A stretch of 40,207 bases of DNA from Marinosulfonomonas sp. (GCA_019090885.1 JAHRVC010000230.1:1-40207), one strand, 5' to 3'; numbered from the stretch's first letter, positions 1-8,710 are shown. Numbers and translations are program-made. Notes: generated by a model not told the origin, from the sequence alone.

Positions 1-431
1 GTCAGGATCGGCAGGTCGCGCAGGCGGCAAACTTCAAACAGCTTTTGGGTCTGGCTTTCTACGCCTTTGGCCCCGTCAATCACCATCACCGCCGCATCCA
101 CCGCCGTCAGGGTGCGATAGGTGTCTTCGGAAAAATCCGAGTGGCCGGGCGTGTCGACCAGATTGAACCGAAAATCGCCGAAATCAAACGACATCGCCGA
201 GGCCGAAACCGAGATCCCGCGGTCTTGCTCCATCTTCATAAAATCCGACCGCGTGCGCCGCGATTCACCTTTTGCGCGCACTTGCCCAGCCATTTGGATC
301 GCGCCACCATAAAGCAGAAATTTTTCGGTCAGCGTGGTCTTGCCCGCATCCGGATGGCTGATGATGGCAAAGGTGCGCCGCCGGGCAACTTCTGCCGGCA
401 GGTCGGGGCGATTATGACTGGTATCTAACAT
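1..431 (-). CDS. prfC: Peptide chain release factor 3 (RF3), N-terminal part, cut by window edge
   Basis: Translational GTPase that recycles RF1/RF2 from the ribosome after peptide release, in the cytosol. Reading the minus strand from an ATG at 431 gives about 143 residues that match the RF3 G domain. There is a P-loop in the order [15 protein letters not shown], an RF3-type insert with [12 protein letters not shown] (switch I/G2 area), and the G3 motif [16 protein letters not shown]. The [10 protein letters not shown] and MEKxRGIS-type segments favour RF3 over EF-G, LepA or TypA. The gene runs off the left end, so about three quarters of the usual length of about 530 residues is missing from view. 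A short dyad (TGCCC-N5-GGGCA, 435-449) lies just upstream of the start, possibly part of its promoter. Confidence 0.93.
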   Translation of the reverse strand, partial: MLDTSHNRPDLPAEVARRRTFAIISHPDAGKTTLTEKFLLYGGAIQMAGQVRAKGESRRTRSDFMKMEQDRGISVSASAMSFDFGDFRFNLVDTPGHSDFSEDTYRTLTAVDAAVMVIDGAKGVESQTQKLFEVCRLRDLPIL

Positions 432-597
432 GTTTGCCCATATAGGGCAGGGCAGGCGGCGGTGCAAATACGTTCGCTTGCGGATGCTGTGCGAAAGGCA
501 CGGCAATCCCGGTTAACCCGATTTTCAGCAGTTTGGCGCAGGTTGCTTGCGGATGGATCGGTTTAAGGGATTGCGCCGTGTTCGGCGCGCTAACACA

Positions 598-1206
598 ATG
601 CAGAAAATCACTCTGACTTTTTGGGGCCTGCTGGCCTGTGTCTTCGTTGCGGCCTGCGGCGGCGGCGCTGCCGATGACGGCCACTCGAGCACAACGCCGC
701 CCCCAACCCAACCAACTTACGCTGGATATGAAATCGCATCTGCCGGTTTGCATAGCACCTGGGACATCGTCGCCGCGACCGACCCGTCGACCCTGCCAAT
801 CAGCGGCACGGCTGAATTCGCTGGTGTCATTCGTTTGGACGTTGAAAATAGCACGGGCGAGATTTCTATTGACGGCGCTTTGGCGTTGCAGGCCGATTTT
901 GGCACAAGCAGTATTTCGGGGGCGGCATCCCAGTTCGTTGATGAAAATGAGGGTGTTTATTCCGGTGACCTGTCGCTTACTAACGGGGTGATCGACCCCG
1001 CCGCTGATTTGTCTACAGAATATACATTTACCGGCAACCTTGATGGGGCGCTGACGGGCGCCGGTGAAACCTATGCAATTACGTCAAATCTGTCAGGCGA
1101 TTTTGTCAGTCCGACGACCGGCGCAGTAAAAGGGGTCGTTGCAGGGAGCGCGATCAGCTCATTTGGAACGGGCTATGTGTACGGTGTTTTTATCGGCGAG
1201 CGGTAA
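598..1206 (+). CDS. Small surface lipoprotein with TbpB-like barrel motif
   Basis: A 202-residue predicted lipoprotein of unknown function. The start at 598 is chosen because it places a signal peptide at the N-terminus, ending in the lipobox FVAAC at residues 15-19. The in-frame ATG at 547 would add 17 basic residues ahead of the signal. A low-complexity linker (GGGAADDGHSSTTPPPTQP) follows the lipidated Cys. The remainder is beta-rich and contains ALQADFGTSSISGAASQF, which resembles the ADF...SGS strand pattern of the small TbpB-type barrels found in many Gram-negative surface lipoproteins. The gene stands alone, divergent from prfC. Family resemblance is inference; lipidation is well supported. 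Confidence 0.75.
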   Translation: MQKITLTFWGLLACVFVAACGGGAADDGHSSTTPPPTQPTYAGYEIASAGLHSTWDIVAATDPSTLPISGTAEFAGVIRLDVENSTGEISIDGALALQADFGTSSISGAASQFVDENEGVYSGDLSLTNGVIDPAADLSTEYTFTGNLDGALTGAGETYAITSNLSGDFVSPTTGAVKGVVAGSAISSFGTGYVYGVFIGER

Positions 1207-1419
1207 TCGTTCTTTCGTTCAGTGCGCCAATCCCGAAAGGGCCAGCTTGATGATAATAAAAAGCGCCACTATCTGGGGCACGCGAGGTATATTTTAGGGG
1301 TGCGGCGCAAAGACAGCTTCGCTCCTTGAGCGGCAACCCCACCCCTGCAACAATTGGGCTTTCTGTAAACCTCGCCTCAAGTATTCTGGGGTCACAGAAC
1401 CTCGCTTTGTCGCCCAAAA
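1207..1419. other. Intergenic gap between convergent genes
   Basis: About 210 bases between the stop of the lipoprotein gene and the stop of the Hint-domain gene. A 75-codon minus-strand open frame covers most of it but has no recognisable motif and looks non-coding. No strong hairpin with a T-run was found. Confidence 0.5.
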
Positions 1420-2436
1420 CTATCCTTCGGACGCTCGGCGCAACAGTTCATTGGCCTTGGTTCCGTTCAGTTGCGTGATTTGCAAGTCGTGCCCAAGCAC
1501 GGACCTTGCCCTGTGAATGTCTGACGTCAGGTTTTTTCGCACTCCGGGCGGAATCGCAAGGCGCGCACGGTGATCTGCCAACATCGTTTCGGCCGCAATT
1601 CCTTCTATATAAATGACTTCATGGCGGTCAAACAACAACTGATAGTAGTCCACAAACCCACCGGGCACTTGCACGACCGTAGTGCCGTTAATCAATAACC
1701 CGGCGCGTATGGTGACTTCGCTTTGCCCGACATTCATCTGATCGGTTCTTTGATAGACAAACAAACGGTGGTTTGGGCCAACGCACAAATCATTGGAATT
1801 ATTCAAGGCACCCGAGCGGATCAAAATTGGCGCAAAATCCCCGATTGCCCGATACGTCTGTTTGCCTATCCAGCGTATTGTCTGTGCCCCGTGATCGCGC
1901 GTCATAACCGCATCACCGATTTGCAGGGTTTCAATCACTGTCTGCGACCCGTCAGCCAGCAAGATATGGGTGCCGCGCGTGAAGGAAACACAGGCGATAT
2001 CGCTAAACCGTGTTTTGGCAGCGCTCCGATCTATCTTCACCAGGGTATAAATTTGGGCGGGAACCAAAGCTGACAGCGCCATCAGATATATTTCTGCGAT
2101 CAGTCCGGCACTGGTTTCAACAACGACAATTGCCTCGCTGGTTTCACCCGTTTGGGACATTAGCGTAATGCAACAATCCAGATAGACCGACGCGCCGGCT
2201 GCCCCGGCAACACTGTCAGATGCAATCAAAAACTCATCCCGTGAATTGCCCGGCGTCACTGATAGGCGGGTCGGGGTTGCCGATTTTCGCAGGGAATAAA
2301 CGTCTTCCAGAATCAAATGCGCGCAGTCCGTTATCGTGTCGCCCAAATTTGCTCCGGCCACGACGGTTATGTCCTGGGACCGGTAAACCGGCAGGGTGTA
2401 AATCGGGGGCGACTCTGGGATCTTGCTGTTGGTCAC
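1420..2436 (-). CDS. Hint-domain (Hedgehog/intein-type) protein
   Basis: A 338-residue protein from a GTG at 2436. An N-terminal region (TLPVYRSQDITVVAGANLGD, about residues 14-33) is followed by a Hint domain at about residues 150-295. The Hint block A is CVSFTRGTHILLADG, so the residue in front of the Phe, usually the Cys nucleophile, is Ser151. A second Cys lies two residues earlier. The block-B-like motif GPNHRLFVYQR carries His223. This layout is common in Rhodobacteraceae, where such proteins are thought to self-process or to accompany secreted proteins. The GTG start puts 14 residues before LPVYR, as I recall for relatives. An ATG at 2583 would add 49 residues without family character and has no good ribosome site. 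Substrate and role are unknown. Confidence 0.78.
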   Translation of the reverse strand: MTNSKIPESPPIYTLPVYRSQDITVVAGANLGDTITDCAHLILEDVYSLRKSATPTRLSVTPGNSRDEFLIASDSVAGAAGASVYLDCCITLMSQTGETSEAIVVVETSAGLIAEIYLMALSALVPAQIYTLVKIDRSAAKTRFSDIACVSFTRGTHILLADGSQTVIETLQIGDAVMTRDHGAQTIRWIGKQTYRAIGDFAPILIRSGALNNSNDLCVGPNHRLFVYQRTDQMNVGQSEVTIRAGLLINGTTVVQVPGGFVDYYQLLFDRHEVIYIEGIAAETMLADHRARLAIPPGVRKNLTSDIHRARSVLGHDLQITQLNGTKANELLRRASEG

Positions 2437-2698
2437 GGCGAGTTTTGCTTTTTGTGAATTGACGCGTTCAGGGTAAGGCAAATCTATGCGTGTTGCAGTT
2501 TGAGGGGCTGAAACCCCTGAATCTGCGCCAACCCCCTCCGGATTGTCGAGTTGGGCGAAACAACGAGCCCGATCAGCGAACATTCATCACGGTTTTGCCA
2601 ATGTCCTGCGGGCTTGTTTTTACGAATCAAACCGCTCTCCCATTGCGGGCACAGGCGGGTTGGGCCATGTTGCGGCAAATTACATCAGCGGGGATGAC
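2437..2698. promoter_or_regulatory. Divergent upstream region of the Hint and SDR genes
   Basis: About 260 bases between the two divergent starts. It holds a short hairpin AGGGG-CTGAAA-CCCCT. No convincing promoter pair could be assigned. Confidence 0.3.
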
Positions 2699-3478
2699 AT
2701 GGATCTGGGAATATCGGGCAAGACTGCACTCTTATGCGCGTCTTCAAAAGGGCTTGGGTTAGCCTGTGCCAAAGCATTGGCCGAGGCTGGCGTCAATCTG
2801 GTGATGAATGCGCGCGGCGCCGAAGCGTTGGAGGCATCGGGCGAAGAGATCCGGGATCGCTTTGGCGTAACGGTCACGACCGTCGCCGGCGATATCACAA
2901 CCGAGGCCGGGCGCGCTGCTGTGCTGGAAAGCGCGGAAAACATCGACATTCTGGTAACAAATGCAGGCGGCCCGCCGCCGGGAAAATGGACAGAATGGAC
3001 CCGCGATGATTTTATCGGCGCGCTGGATGCCAACATGTTGGCACCTATTGCAATGATGCAGGCGCTGTTGCCCGATATGATGGGGCGCGGCTGGGGGCGG
3101 GTGGTTAACATCACCAGCCAGTCGGTCAAAGGTCCGATCCCCGGACTTGGACTGTCCAGCTCGGCGCGCACCGGGTTGACAGGGTTTGTCGCTGTTACCG
3201 CGCGCGATATCGCCCATACGGGTGTTACGATCAACAATATGCTGCCGGGGATACATGCGACGGATCGGGCAGTCGCGCTGGATATCGCTATGGCCAAGCG
3301 CGAAAACATAACGGTAGAAGAATCTATTCGTCGGCGGACTGCTGGAATCCCGGTTGGGCGGTTCGGCACAGCGGATGAATTTGGCGCCACATGTGCGTTC
3401 CTGTGCTCGCAATATTCCGGCTATATCGTGGGTCAGAATATTCTGCTTGATGGCGGTGGTATCAACGCTACTTTCTAA
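2699..3478 (+). CDS. SDR-family protein with altered catalytic site
   Basis: Short-chain dehydrogenase/reductase fold, 259 residues, usual length. The start at 2699 follows a GGGGAT-type ribosome site; longer in-frame starts add non-homologous residues. Rossmann motif: ALLCASSKGLGLA, where the usual TGxxxGIG begins ASxxxGLG. The NNAG position reads TNAGG (88-91), and the active-site Ser140 lies in NITS. The residues that should be the catalytic Tyr (13 after Ser140) and Lys (four further on) are Ser153 and Arg157 in GLSSSARTGLTGF. The C-terminus GQNILLDGGG is typical of FabG-like SDRs. It may be a non-classical reductase subgroup (some FabG-like annotated proteins share SxxxR) or a binding protein. 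Reaction unknown. Confidence 0.85.
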   Translation: MDLGISGKTALLCASSKGLGLACAKALAEAGVNLVMNARGAEALEASGEEIRDRFGVTVTTVAGDITTEAGRAAVLESAENIDILVTNAGGPPPGKWTEWTRDDFIGALDANMLAPIAMMQALLPDMMGRGWGRVVNITSQSVKGPIPGLGLSSSARTGLTGFVAVTARDIAHTGVTINNMLPGIHATDRAVALDIAMAKRENITVEESIRRRTAGIPVGRFGTADEFGATCAFLCSQYSGYIVGQNILLDGGGINATF

Positions 3479-3486
3479 GGTCAGGG

Positions 3487-3542
3487 CGTTGGCCGGTCAC
3501 TTGCGACGCGGGCCAACGGCTGTTATCGGGCTGATGCCCGAT
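3487..3542 (+). repeat. Two stem-loops between the SDR and ABC ATPase genes
   Basis: The first inverted repeat has 8-bp perfect arms, CGTTGGCC (3487-3494) and GGCCAACG (3511-3518). The second is ATCGGGC-TGAT-GCCCGAT (3525-3542), with 7-bp arms. Neither has a T-run, so these are not classical terminators. The in-frame ATG at 3534 of the next gene lies inside the second stem, which argues against it as the start. Confidence 0.55.
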
Positions 3543-3575
3543 GGGCCTAAAGAATTTAATACGGCGGAGAAGGAC

Positions 3576-4661
3576 GTGACCACACCGACACCACGTTTGG
3601 AGGTGCGCAACCTGATGCGCCACTTTGACGGCCGCCTTGCCGTCGATGACGTGTCGTTGCGGGTTATGCCCGGTCAGGTCACCTGTCTGTTGGGGCCATC
3701 AGGGTGTGGCAAAACAACGACGCTTCGCATTATCGCCGGGGTCGATCAGCAGGACAGCGGCGAGGTTTTGGTAGACGGCGCTTTGATCAGCGACGAAAGC
3801 ACTTTCATGCCGCCCGAGGCCCGCTCAATCGGCCTTATGTTTCAGGATTTCGCGCTGTTCCCGCATCTTTCAGTGGCCGAGAATGTTGCCTTCGGCCTAA
3901 CGGGCCCAAAACCTGAACAGCAAAAGCGGGTCGCTGATTTGTTGAAACGCGTCGATATGGCGGCGGCTGTTGATGCCTATCCGCATGAACTATCGGGTGG
4001 CGAACAGCAGCGTGTGGCACTTGCCCGCGCGATTGCGCCCCGCCCGCGTATCATGCTGATGGATGAGCCGTTCTCGGGTCTTGATGAGCGTTTGAAAGAT
4101 GATATCCGCGACACCACCCTGAGCGTGCTGAAAGACGAAGGCACAGCCGTATTGCTCGTGACCCATGAACCGGATGAAGCAATGCGCATGGCAGATGAGA
4201 TTGCCCTGATGCGCGATGGGCGCATTGTTCAGGTGGGCGCGCCATACAACATTTACAACGTGCCAAACGACTTGAAAGTGGCCGCATTTTTTAGTGATAT
4301 CAATGTGATAAGTGGCATTGTTAATGGATCTTTGGTCGACACGGCCTTTGGCGGTTTTTTGGCGCCCGGCCACCCGGACAAAGCCAGAATTGACATCGTA
4401 ATTCGCCCGCAGCATCTGCGCATCGATTTCGATCGCGATGGCAAAGGCCCCAACCCGACAGAACAAGACGGAACTCCAGCGCGGGGTGTCGTTGAACGGG
4501 CGCGCTTTGTTGGGCGGGAAAGTCTGATCGAGTTTCGGATGGATTATGACGGATCATTACTGAAAGCGACTGTACCGTCGGTTTTTCTACCGGATCCGGG
4601 CACACCGCTTTGGCTAATGATCCGCCGTGAACGTTGTTTTGTGTTTAAAAGCAATGATTAA
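3576..4661 (+). CDS. ABC transporter ATP-binding protein, Fbp/Pot type, orphan
   Basis: ATPase subunit of a binding-protein-dependent importer, 361 residues. Walker A is GPSGCGKTT near residue 40. The Q-loop is MFQDFALFPHL, the signature LSGGEQQRVALARA, Walker B RIMLMDEPFSGLD, and the switch His is in LLVTHEPDEA. A C-terminal regulatory TOBE-like half contains IDIVIRPQHLRI and the ending WLMIRRERCFVF. The overall pattern is closest to ferric-iron (FbpC) ATPases, with polyamine or sulfate types possible. GTG at 3576 is chosen because GGAGAAGGA ends one base before it. ATG at 3534 lies in a hairpin without a ribosome site. No permease or binding protein is adjacent, so substrate is inferred only from family. 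Confidence 0.85.
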   Translation: MTTPTPRLEVRNLMRHFDGRLAVDDVSLRVMPGQVTCLLGPSGCGKTTTLRIIAGVDQQDSGEVLVDGALISDESTFMPPEARSIGLMFQDFALFPHLSVAENVAFGLTGPKPEQQKRVADLLKRVDMAAAVDAYPHELSGGEQQRVALARAIAPRPRIMLMDEPFSGLDERLKDDIRDTTLSVLKDEGTAVLLVTHEPDEAMRMADEIALMRDGRIVQVGAPYNIYNVPNDLKVAAFFSDINVISGIVNGSLVDTAFGGFLAPGHPDKARIDIVIRPQHLRIDFDRDGKGPNPTEQDGTPARGVVERARFVGRESLIEFRMDYDGSLLKATVPSVFLPDPGTPLWLMIRRERCFVFKSND

Positions 4662-4662
4662 C

Positions 4663-4680
4663 TTACATTACTTAATGTAA
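4663..4680. promoter_or_regulatory. Perfect 8-bp dyad downstream of ABC gene
   Basis: TTACATTA-CT-TAATGTAA, arms fully complementary, beginning one base after the ABC gene stop and about 200 bases before tatA. It is AT-only apart from two pairs, which looks more like an operator than a terminator. No regulator can be named. Confidence 0.45.
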
Positions 4681-4840
4681 TAAATCAGCATAAATACAAT
4701 CGGATATTGATCGGCTGGTCATTTCGGCAGCGCAAATAGATACCTTAACAGGCTGATTAACGCAAAAAAATGTCGACCAAACTGGTTTTGGTGCTTTTCC
4801 AAACAGCACATAGTCCATACATATATTCAATGAATACACA

Positions 4841-4858
4841 GGGGCGACTGATCGCCCC
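4841..4858 (+). repeat. Stem-loop in the tatA leader
   Basis: GGGGCGA-CTGA-TCGCCCC, 7-bp perfect arms with a 4-base loop, ending 18 bases before the tatA start and just ahead of its ribosome site (GGGAGAG). No T-run follows, so it would fold in the mRNA leader rather than terminate. Confidence 0.55.
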
Positions 4859-4876
4859 GGATCAGGGAGAGAACCT

Positions 4877-5089
4877 ATGCTCAACAATATCGGCCTTCCC
4901 GGCCTTCTGCTGATCGCCGTTGTCGTGCTGGTCCTTTTCGGGCGCGGCAAAATCTCTTCGCTTATGGGCGAAGTTGGCAAGGGCATCACGTCGTTCAAAA
5001 AAGGCGTGAGCGATGGCACCAAAGAACTTGAAGACACCGCCGATGCGGCCCGCGACGTGACGCCGGAAGCTGAAAAAGACAAGGCCTGA
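4877..5089 (+). CDS. tatA: Sec-independent translocase protein TatA
   Basis: Pore-forming subunit of the twin-arginine translocase in the inner membrane, exporting folded proteins. 70 residues: a single N-terminal membrane segment ([17 protein letters not shown]), the FGRGKI hinge, an amphipathic helix ([19 protein letters not shown]) and a charged tail. GGGAGAG sits 8 bases before the ATG. It is first in tatA-tatB-tatC, 28 bases from tatB. Typical alphaproteobacterial form and length. At least one likely Tat substrate, the Acg-type nitroreductase at 36110-37216, is in this window. Confidence 0.96.
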   Translation: MLNNIGLPGLLLIAVVVLVLFGRGKISSLMGEVGKGITSFKKGVSDGTKELEDTADAARDVTPEAEKDKA

Positions 5090-5117
5090 TCGCCTGACCG
5101 TCGGGGATTGAACGCGT

Positions 5118-5699
5118 ATGTTTGACATTGGCTGGACCGAACTGCTGGTCATTGGCGTCGTTGCGCTGATCGTGGTTGGTCCCAAAGACTTGCCCGGAAT
5201 GTTCCGCACGCTTGGTCGGTTTACGGCCAAGGCGCGAGGAATGGCGCGGGAATTCAGTCGCGCGATGGAGGACGCCGCCGACGAGGCTGGGGTCAAGGAT
5301 GTTGCTAAAGACCTGAAAAAGATGACATCTGCAAAGAACCTTGGGCTGGATACGTTGAAAAATGCAGCTAAGGATTTTGAAAAATGGGATCCGCTGGACA
5401 CGCCCGAAAAAAGCAAGGGGCCAGCGACCGAAGCATTAAGTAAAGAGCGCGCCGAGTCCGCCAAAAAAATCCGTGAGTCGGCGGCCCAAAAAGCCAGCGA
5501 TCGCATTGCTGCAGAGAAAATAGCGGCAGCCAAACCTGCGACCCAAAAGAAGCCCGCCGCCAAGAAGCCTTCGGCCAAACCGGCCGCCAAGAAAGCTGCG
5601 GCCAAACCCGCCGGGAAAAAGGCGGTCGCGAAGACGCCAGCGAAAGCCGCTGCCAAACCGGCCGCCAAAAAACCGCGTGCCAAGAAGGCTGCTAAATGA
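5118..5699 (+). CDS. tatB: Sec-independent translocase protein TatB with long Lys/Ala tail
   Basis: Receptor-complex subunit of the Tat translocase. 193 residues. The N-terminus [26 protein letters not shown] has the TatB Glu in the membrane segment and the GPKxLP hinge. An amphipathic helix ([19 protein letters not shown]) follows. From about residue 135 the tail is a low-complexity Lys-Ala-Pro region (repeated AAK, KKPAAKK, KPAAKKA units) resembling histone H1-like tails. The tail is longer than in Escherichia coli TatB (171 residues) and of different composition. The stop overlaps the tatC start (ATGA, 4 bases), so translation is probably coupled. Confidence 0.94.
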   Translation: MFDIGWTELLVIGVVALIVVGPKDLPGMFRTLGRFTAKARGMAREFSRAMEDAADEAGVKDVAKDLKKMTSAKNLGLDTLKNAAKDFEKWDPLDTPEKSKGPATEALSKERAESAKKIRESAAQKASDRIAAEKIAAAKPATQKKPAAKKPSAKPAAKKAAAKPAGKKAVAKTPAKAAAKPAAKKPRAKKAAK

Positions 5700-6571
5700 G
5701 TAGCACCGACGACATCCCAGAAAATGAGGACATCGAAGAAAGCGCGGCCCCGCTGATCGAGCATCTGGCCGAGTTGCGCAACAGGCTGATCCATTCAGCC
5801 ATCGCCTTTATCATCGGCATGGTAATCTGCTTTACGGTGTGGAACCCGATCTTCAACTTTCTGACCGACCCCCTGTGCAGCGCCATGGCCGAGCGCGGCC
5901 AGACGGATTGCGGACTGATCCTTATCAAGCTGCAGGAAGGGTTCTTTGTCGCGATCTCGATTTCGCTGTTTGGCGGTCTTGTGCTGTCGTTTCCTTATAT
6001 CGGCTATCAGTTGTGGCGTTTCGTGGCACCGGGGCTTTACCGGACCGAAAAGAACGCGTTTTTGCCGTTTCTGGCAGCCTCGCCGCTGATGTTCCTGCTG
6101 GGGGCGGCGTTTGCGTTTTACGTGGTTATGCCGCTGGCGTTTGATTTCTTTCTGGGCTTCCAGCAGCCCGGCGGCCCCTCGGGTTCAGAAGGTGAGGCTG
6201 TCGCGGCCACCGTTGATTTTCAAGGCTCGGTTCAGGAATACCTGCGCCTGTCGATCAAGTTCATCGTGGCCTTTGGCCTGTGCTTCCAACTGCCTGTTTT
6301 GCTGACCTTGATGGGCAAGGCGGGGCTGGTCAGTTCCGAGGGGCTGGGCAATGTGCGCAAATACGCAGTTGTCGCGATCCTGTGTCTGGCCGCGATAGTT
6401 ACGCCGCCGGACGTCATTACCCAGATCATCCTTTTTGTCGTCGTCTACGGCCTTTACGAAGTGTCGATCTGGCTGGTGCGGCGGGTTGAAAAAAAGCGCA
6501 ATGAACGTCTGCGGGCCGAAGGTTTGCTGGACGATGAAGAAGACGAAGACGAAAGTGACGCCAATGAATGA
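5696..6571 (+). CDS. tatC: Sec-independent translocase protein TatC
   Basis: Core six-helix subunit of the Tat translocase that binds the twin-arginine signal. 291 residues, slightly longer than the 258 of E. coli. The N-terminus has the family motif [14 protein letters not shown] (about residues 19-32). [17 protein letters not shown] is the conserved first-loop region, and [18 protein letters not shown] and [15 protein letters not shown] are hallmark TatC stretches. The C-terminus is acidic ([13 protein letters not shown]). The start overlaps the tatB stop by 4 bases and the end overlaps the DUF815 gene by 8, so all four are likely one operon. Confidence 0.96.
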   Translation: MSSTDDIPENEDIEESAAPLIEHLAELRNRLIHSAIAFIIGMVICFTVWNPIFNFLTDPLCSAMAERGQTDCGLILIKLQEGFFVAISISLFGGLVLSFPYIGYQLWRFVAPGLYRTEKNAFLPFLAASPLMFLLGAAFAFYVVMPLAFDFFLGFQQPGGPSGSEGEAVAATVDFQGSVQEYLRLSIKFIVAFGLCFQLPVLLTLMGKAGLVSSEGLGNVRKYAVVAILCLAAIVTPPDVITQIILFVVVYGLYEVSIWLVRRVEKKRNERLRAEGLLDDEEDEDESDANE

Positions 6572-7409
6572 CGCGGCCCTTGAACGTATAGCACAGGCGC
6601 TGGAACGGATTTCGCCCAGCCCGCTTGATGCGCCAGATTTCGCAGGCGCGGATGCGTTCGTTTGGCATGTAGAGCCGGATCGCCTGGAACCTGTGGCCAA
6701 GGTCAACCGGGTGGATCTGGCGCTGCTTGTGGGGATCAATCGTTCGCGCGATACGCTGATGGAAAACACCATGCAATTTGCCCGTGGTTTGCCCGCCAAT
6801 AACGCCCTGTTGTGGGGCGCGCGCGGGATGGGGAAATCTTCACTGGTGAAGGCTGTGCATGGCGCCGTTGTGGCCAGCGGCCAGCAGTTGAAACTGATCG
6901 AAGTGCAGCGCGAAGACCTGCCTTCTATCGGGCGCTTGCTGAACTTGCTGCGCCAAACAGATGAACGATTCTTGCTGTTTTGCGATGATCTGTCGTTTTC
7001 CCATGACGACGAACATTATAAGTCGCTTAAGGCAATTCTGGACGGCGGAATAGAAGGGCGGCCTGAAAACGTGGTGTTTTACGCCACGTCGAACCGGCGC
7101 CATCTGATGCCACGCGACATGATCGAAAACGAACGATCCTCGGCAATCAGCCCGTCCGAAGCGGTCGAGGAAAAGGTATCACTGTCGGATCGTTTTGGCC
7201 TGTGGTTGGGCTTTCATGCCTGCACGCAGGATGAATACCTTGAAATGATCGGCGGGTATTGCGCGGCTTACAACCTAAAGATCGACGCCGAAATACTGCG
7301 CGCGGAGGCCATCGAATGGCAGGCGACGCGCGGGTCGCGCTCGGGCCGGGTGGCTTGGCAGTATTTCGTCGATCTGGCCGGGCGAAAAGGCGTTCAACTG
7401 GTCAGCTGA
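6564..7409 (+). CDS. DUF815 family P-loop ATPase
   Basis: AAA-type ATP-binding protein of unknown cellular role, 281 residues, normal for DUF815. Walker A is [17 protein letters not shown] at about residues 78-94 and Walker B is [10 protein letters not shown]. An Arg-rich sensor-like segment [17 protein letters not shown] follows, and ESLSDRFG-type text ([14 protein letters not shown]) is the DUF815 hallmark. The start at 6564 is the ATG that overlaps the tatC stop by 8 bases; earlier in-frame starts would run through tatC. It ends convergent with nlpD. The operon position suggests co-expression with Tat, but no functional link is established. Confidence 0.88.
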   Translation: MNDAALERIAQALERISPSPLDAPDFAGADAFVWHVEPDRLEPVAKVNRVDLALLVGINRSRDTLMENTMQFARGLPANNALLWGARGMGKSSLVKAVHGAVVASGQQLKLIEVQREDLPSIGRLLNLLRQTDERFLLFCDDLSFSHDDEHYKSLKAILDGGIEGRPENVVFYATSNRRHLMPRDMIENERSSAISPSEAVEEKVSLSDRFGLWLGFHACTQDEYLEMIGGYCAAYNLKIDAEILRAEAIEWQATRGSRSGRVAWQYFVDLAGRKGVQLVS

Positions 7410-7424
7410 GGCGCCTTTGGCGCC
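7410..7424. terminator. Weak hairpin between convergent DUF815 and nlpD genes
   Basis: GGCGCC-TTT-GGCGCC immediately after the DUF815 stop. The arms are perfect, but each is itself palindromic and only a short T-rich stretch follows, so terminator function is uncertain. Confidence 0.35.
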
Positions 7425-7493
7425 ACGGTTTCTGGCACTTCGTGCGATTGGCACCAAGGTCTGCGCATCGGTTAAAAAAGCCGCAAAGCGTCC

Positions 7494-8645
7494 CTAGTTC
7501 AGCATTTCCGCCGGATCGACGCTTTCCAGCCCCTTGCGCACTTCAAAATGCAGAAAGCTTGGGTTTGCCGAACGTACCTTGGCGATCGTTTCACCACGTT
7601 TGACTTTGTCGCCTTTCTGGATCGTCAGCCGGTCAACACCTGCATAGACAGTCAGCAGGTTATTGGCGTGGCGCAAGACGATGATCGGCACTTGCTCGGT
7701 GTCACGGGTGATCGCGGCCACGGTGCCGTCGGCTGCGGCTTTAACGGCTGACCCGGCACTGGCGCCAATGTCGATGCCGTCATTTTTGCCCTTGGAATAT
7801 GCCCGGATGATATTGCCCGCCGCTGGCATCGCCAGAACGCCTTGATCTGTTCCACGGCTTCCCGATCCCAGATCAGGTGAAGGGGGGGCGGTGGGTTTGA
7901 CCAGCGATTCATTGGGAAGGGCGCGCGACGCACTTGGCGGCTCGGGCGTTGGTGATCCTTCGCCGGGGCCCGAAGGTTTGTCAGATGCAGGCGGCGCTGG
8001 TGCGGCAACCGGGATCAGCAACAGCTGGCCTTCGCGCACGGCCAGATCACTGCCCAGCCCGTTCCAATCTGCCAGTGATCGTGCCGACACATTGTAAAGG
8101 CGCGCAATGGAATAAGCCGTTTCGCCGCGCTCAACATGGTGACGAACTGGTTCGCCCTCGGCCTGTGAACTGGCCGCAGCAGGGCCGTTTGGACCGCCAG
8201 CACGATCAATGGCATTACCAGCAATTGAGGAAATATCCACACCACTGTTTGGCCCGATCGGGCCGCTGGTGATTGCGCCGGTTTGGGGCGAAGGCTCGGC
8301 TACGCGCCGGGGTAGGGCGATTACCTCATCCTGACGCAGCACCGCGCCGGGCGCGATGCCGTTGTAACTGGCCAGTTCGTCAGCCGGCAGGCCAACTCGG
8401 GTCGCGATATCGGCGATTGTGTCACCGCGCTGTGCAATGGCGACCTGATAATTTGGGTAGGACAGGATGCCACGATTGTCCGGGGCTGGCCGGTCGGCGG
8501 ATTGCTGGCGAACCGCGTCGGACGTGTCAAACCCATTGCCAAGGCCGCGCAGGTCAAAATCAAACCCGCCGTCACAAGCGCTTAGCAGGATCAGTGCGCT
8601 GCCCAGCAGGGCGGCGCGAATAGGGGATTGGCCAGTAATATACAT
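7494..8645 (-). CDS. nlpD: LysM/degenerate M23 lipoprotein, NlpD/DipM-like
   Basis: Envelope lipoprotein expected to bind peptidoglycan and activate amidases in cell separation. 383 residues: lipobox LLSAC with Cys24, LysM one (about 66-113, QRGDTIADIATRVGL), LysM two (about 168-213, VERGETAYSIARLYNV), a Pro/Ser-rich linker, and a C-terminal LytM/M23 domain (about 275-383). The zinc site is degenerate: the HxxxD region reads NDGID, and the HxH region reads FLH before FEVR. Two His ligands are therefore missing, as in NlpD and EnvC activators. It is last in surE-pcm-nlpD, an order well known in proteobacteria. Confidence 0.9.
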   Translation of the reverse strand: MYITGQSPIRAALLGSALILLSACDGGFDFDLRGLGNGFDTSDAVRQQSADRPAPDNRGILSYPNYQVAIAQRGDTIADIATRVGLPADELASYNGIAPGAVLRQDEVIALPRRVAEPSPQTGAITSGPIGPNSGVDISSIAGNAIDRAGGPNGPAAASSQAEGEPVRHHVERGETAYSIARLYNVSARSLADWNGLGSDLAVREGQLLLIPVAAPAPPASDKPSGPGEGSPTPEPPSASRALPNESLVKPTAPPSPDLGSGSRGTDQGVLAMPAAGNIIRAYSKGKNDGIDIGASAGSAVKAAADGTVAAITRDTEQVPIIVLRHANNLLTVYAGVDRLTIQKGDKVKRGETIAKVRSANPSFLHFEVRKGLESVDPAEMLN

Positions 8646-8710
8646 TGCTCTTTTTCCTCATCACGCAGCCCTGTTTGCCGGGCCGTCAATATACCGCCCT
8701 TACGGGCCTA

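Noticed and set aside
547-597. Longer N-terminus for the lipoprotein
   Set aside because: The extra 17 residues are basic and would precede the signal peptide; the lipobox fits only the 598 start.
2680-3390. Long minus-strand frame across the SDR gene
   Set aside because: Shadow of the plus-strand SDR; low-complexity Ser/Thr/Pro text and no motif.
5540-5690. Tandem repeat or recombination hotspot in tatB
   Set aside because: The repetition is in codons for Lys-Ala-Pro, irregular at the DNA level.
4862-5794. 310-codon minus-strand frame across tatA-tatB
   Set aside because: Ala/Phe-rich shadow of the tatB Lys/Ala tail; clear Tat genes occupy the other strand.
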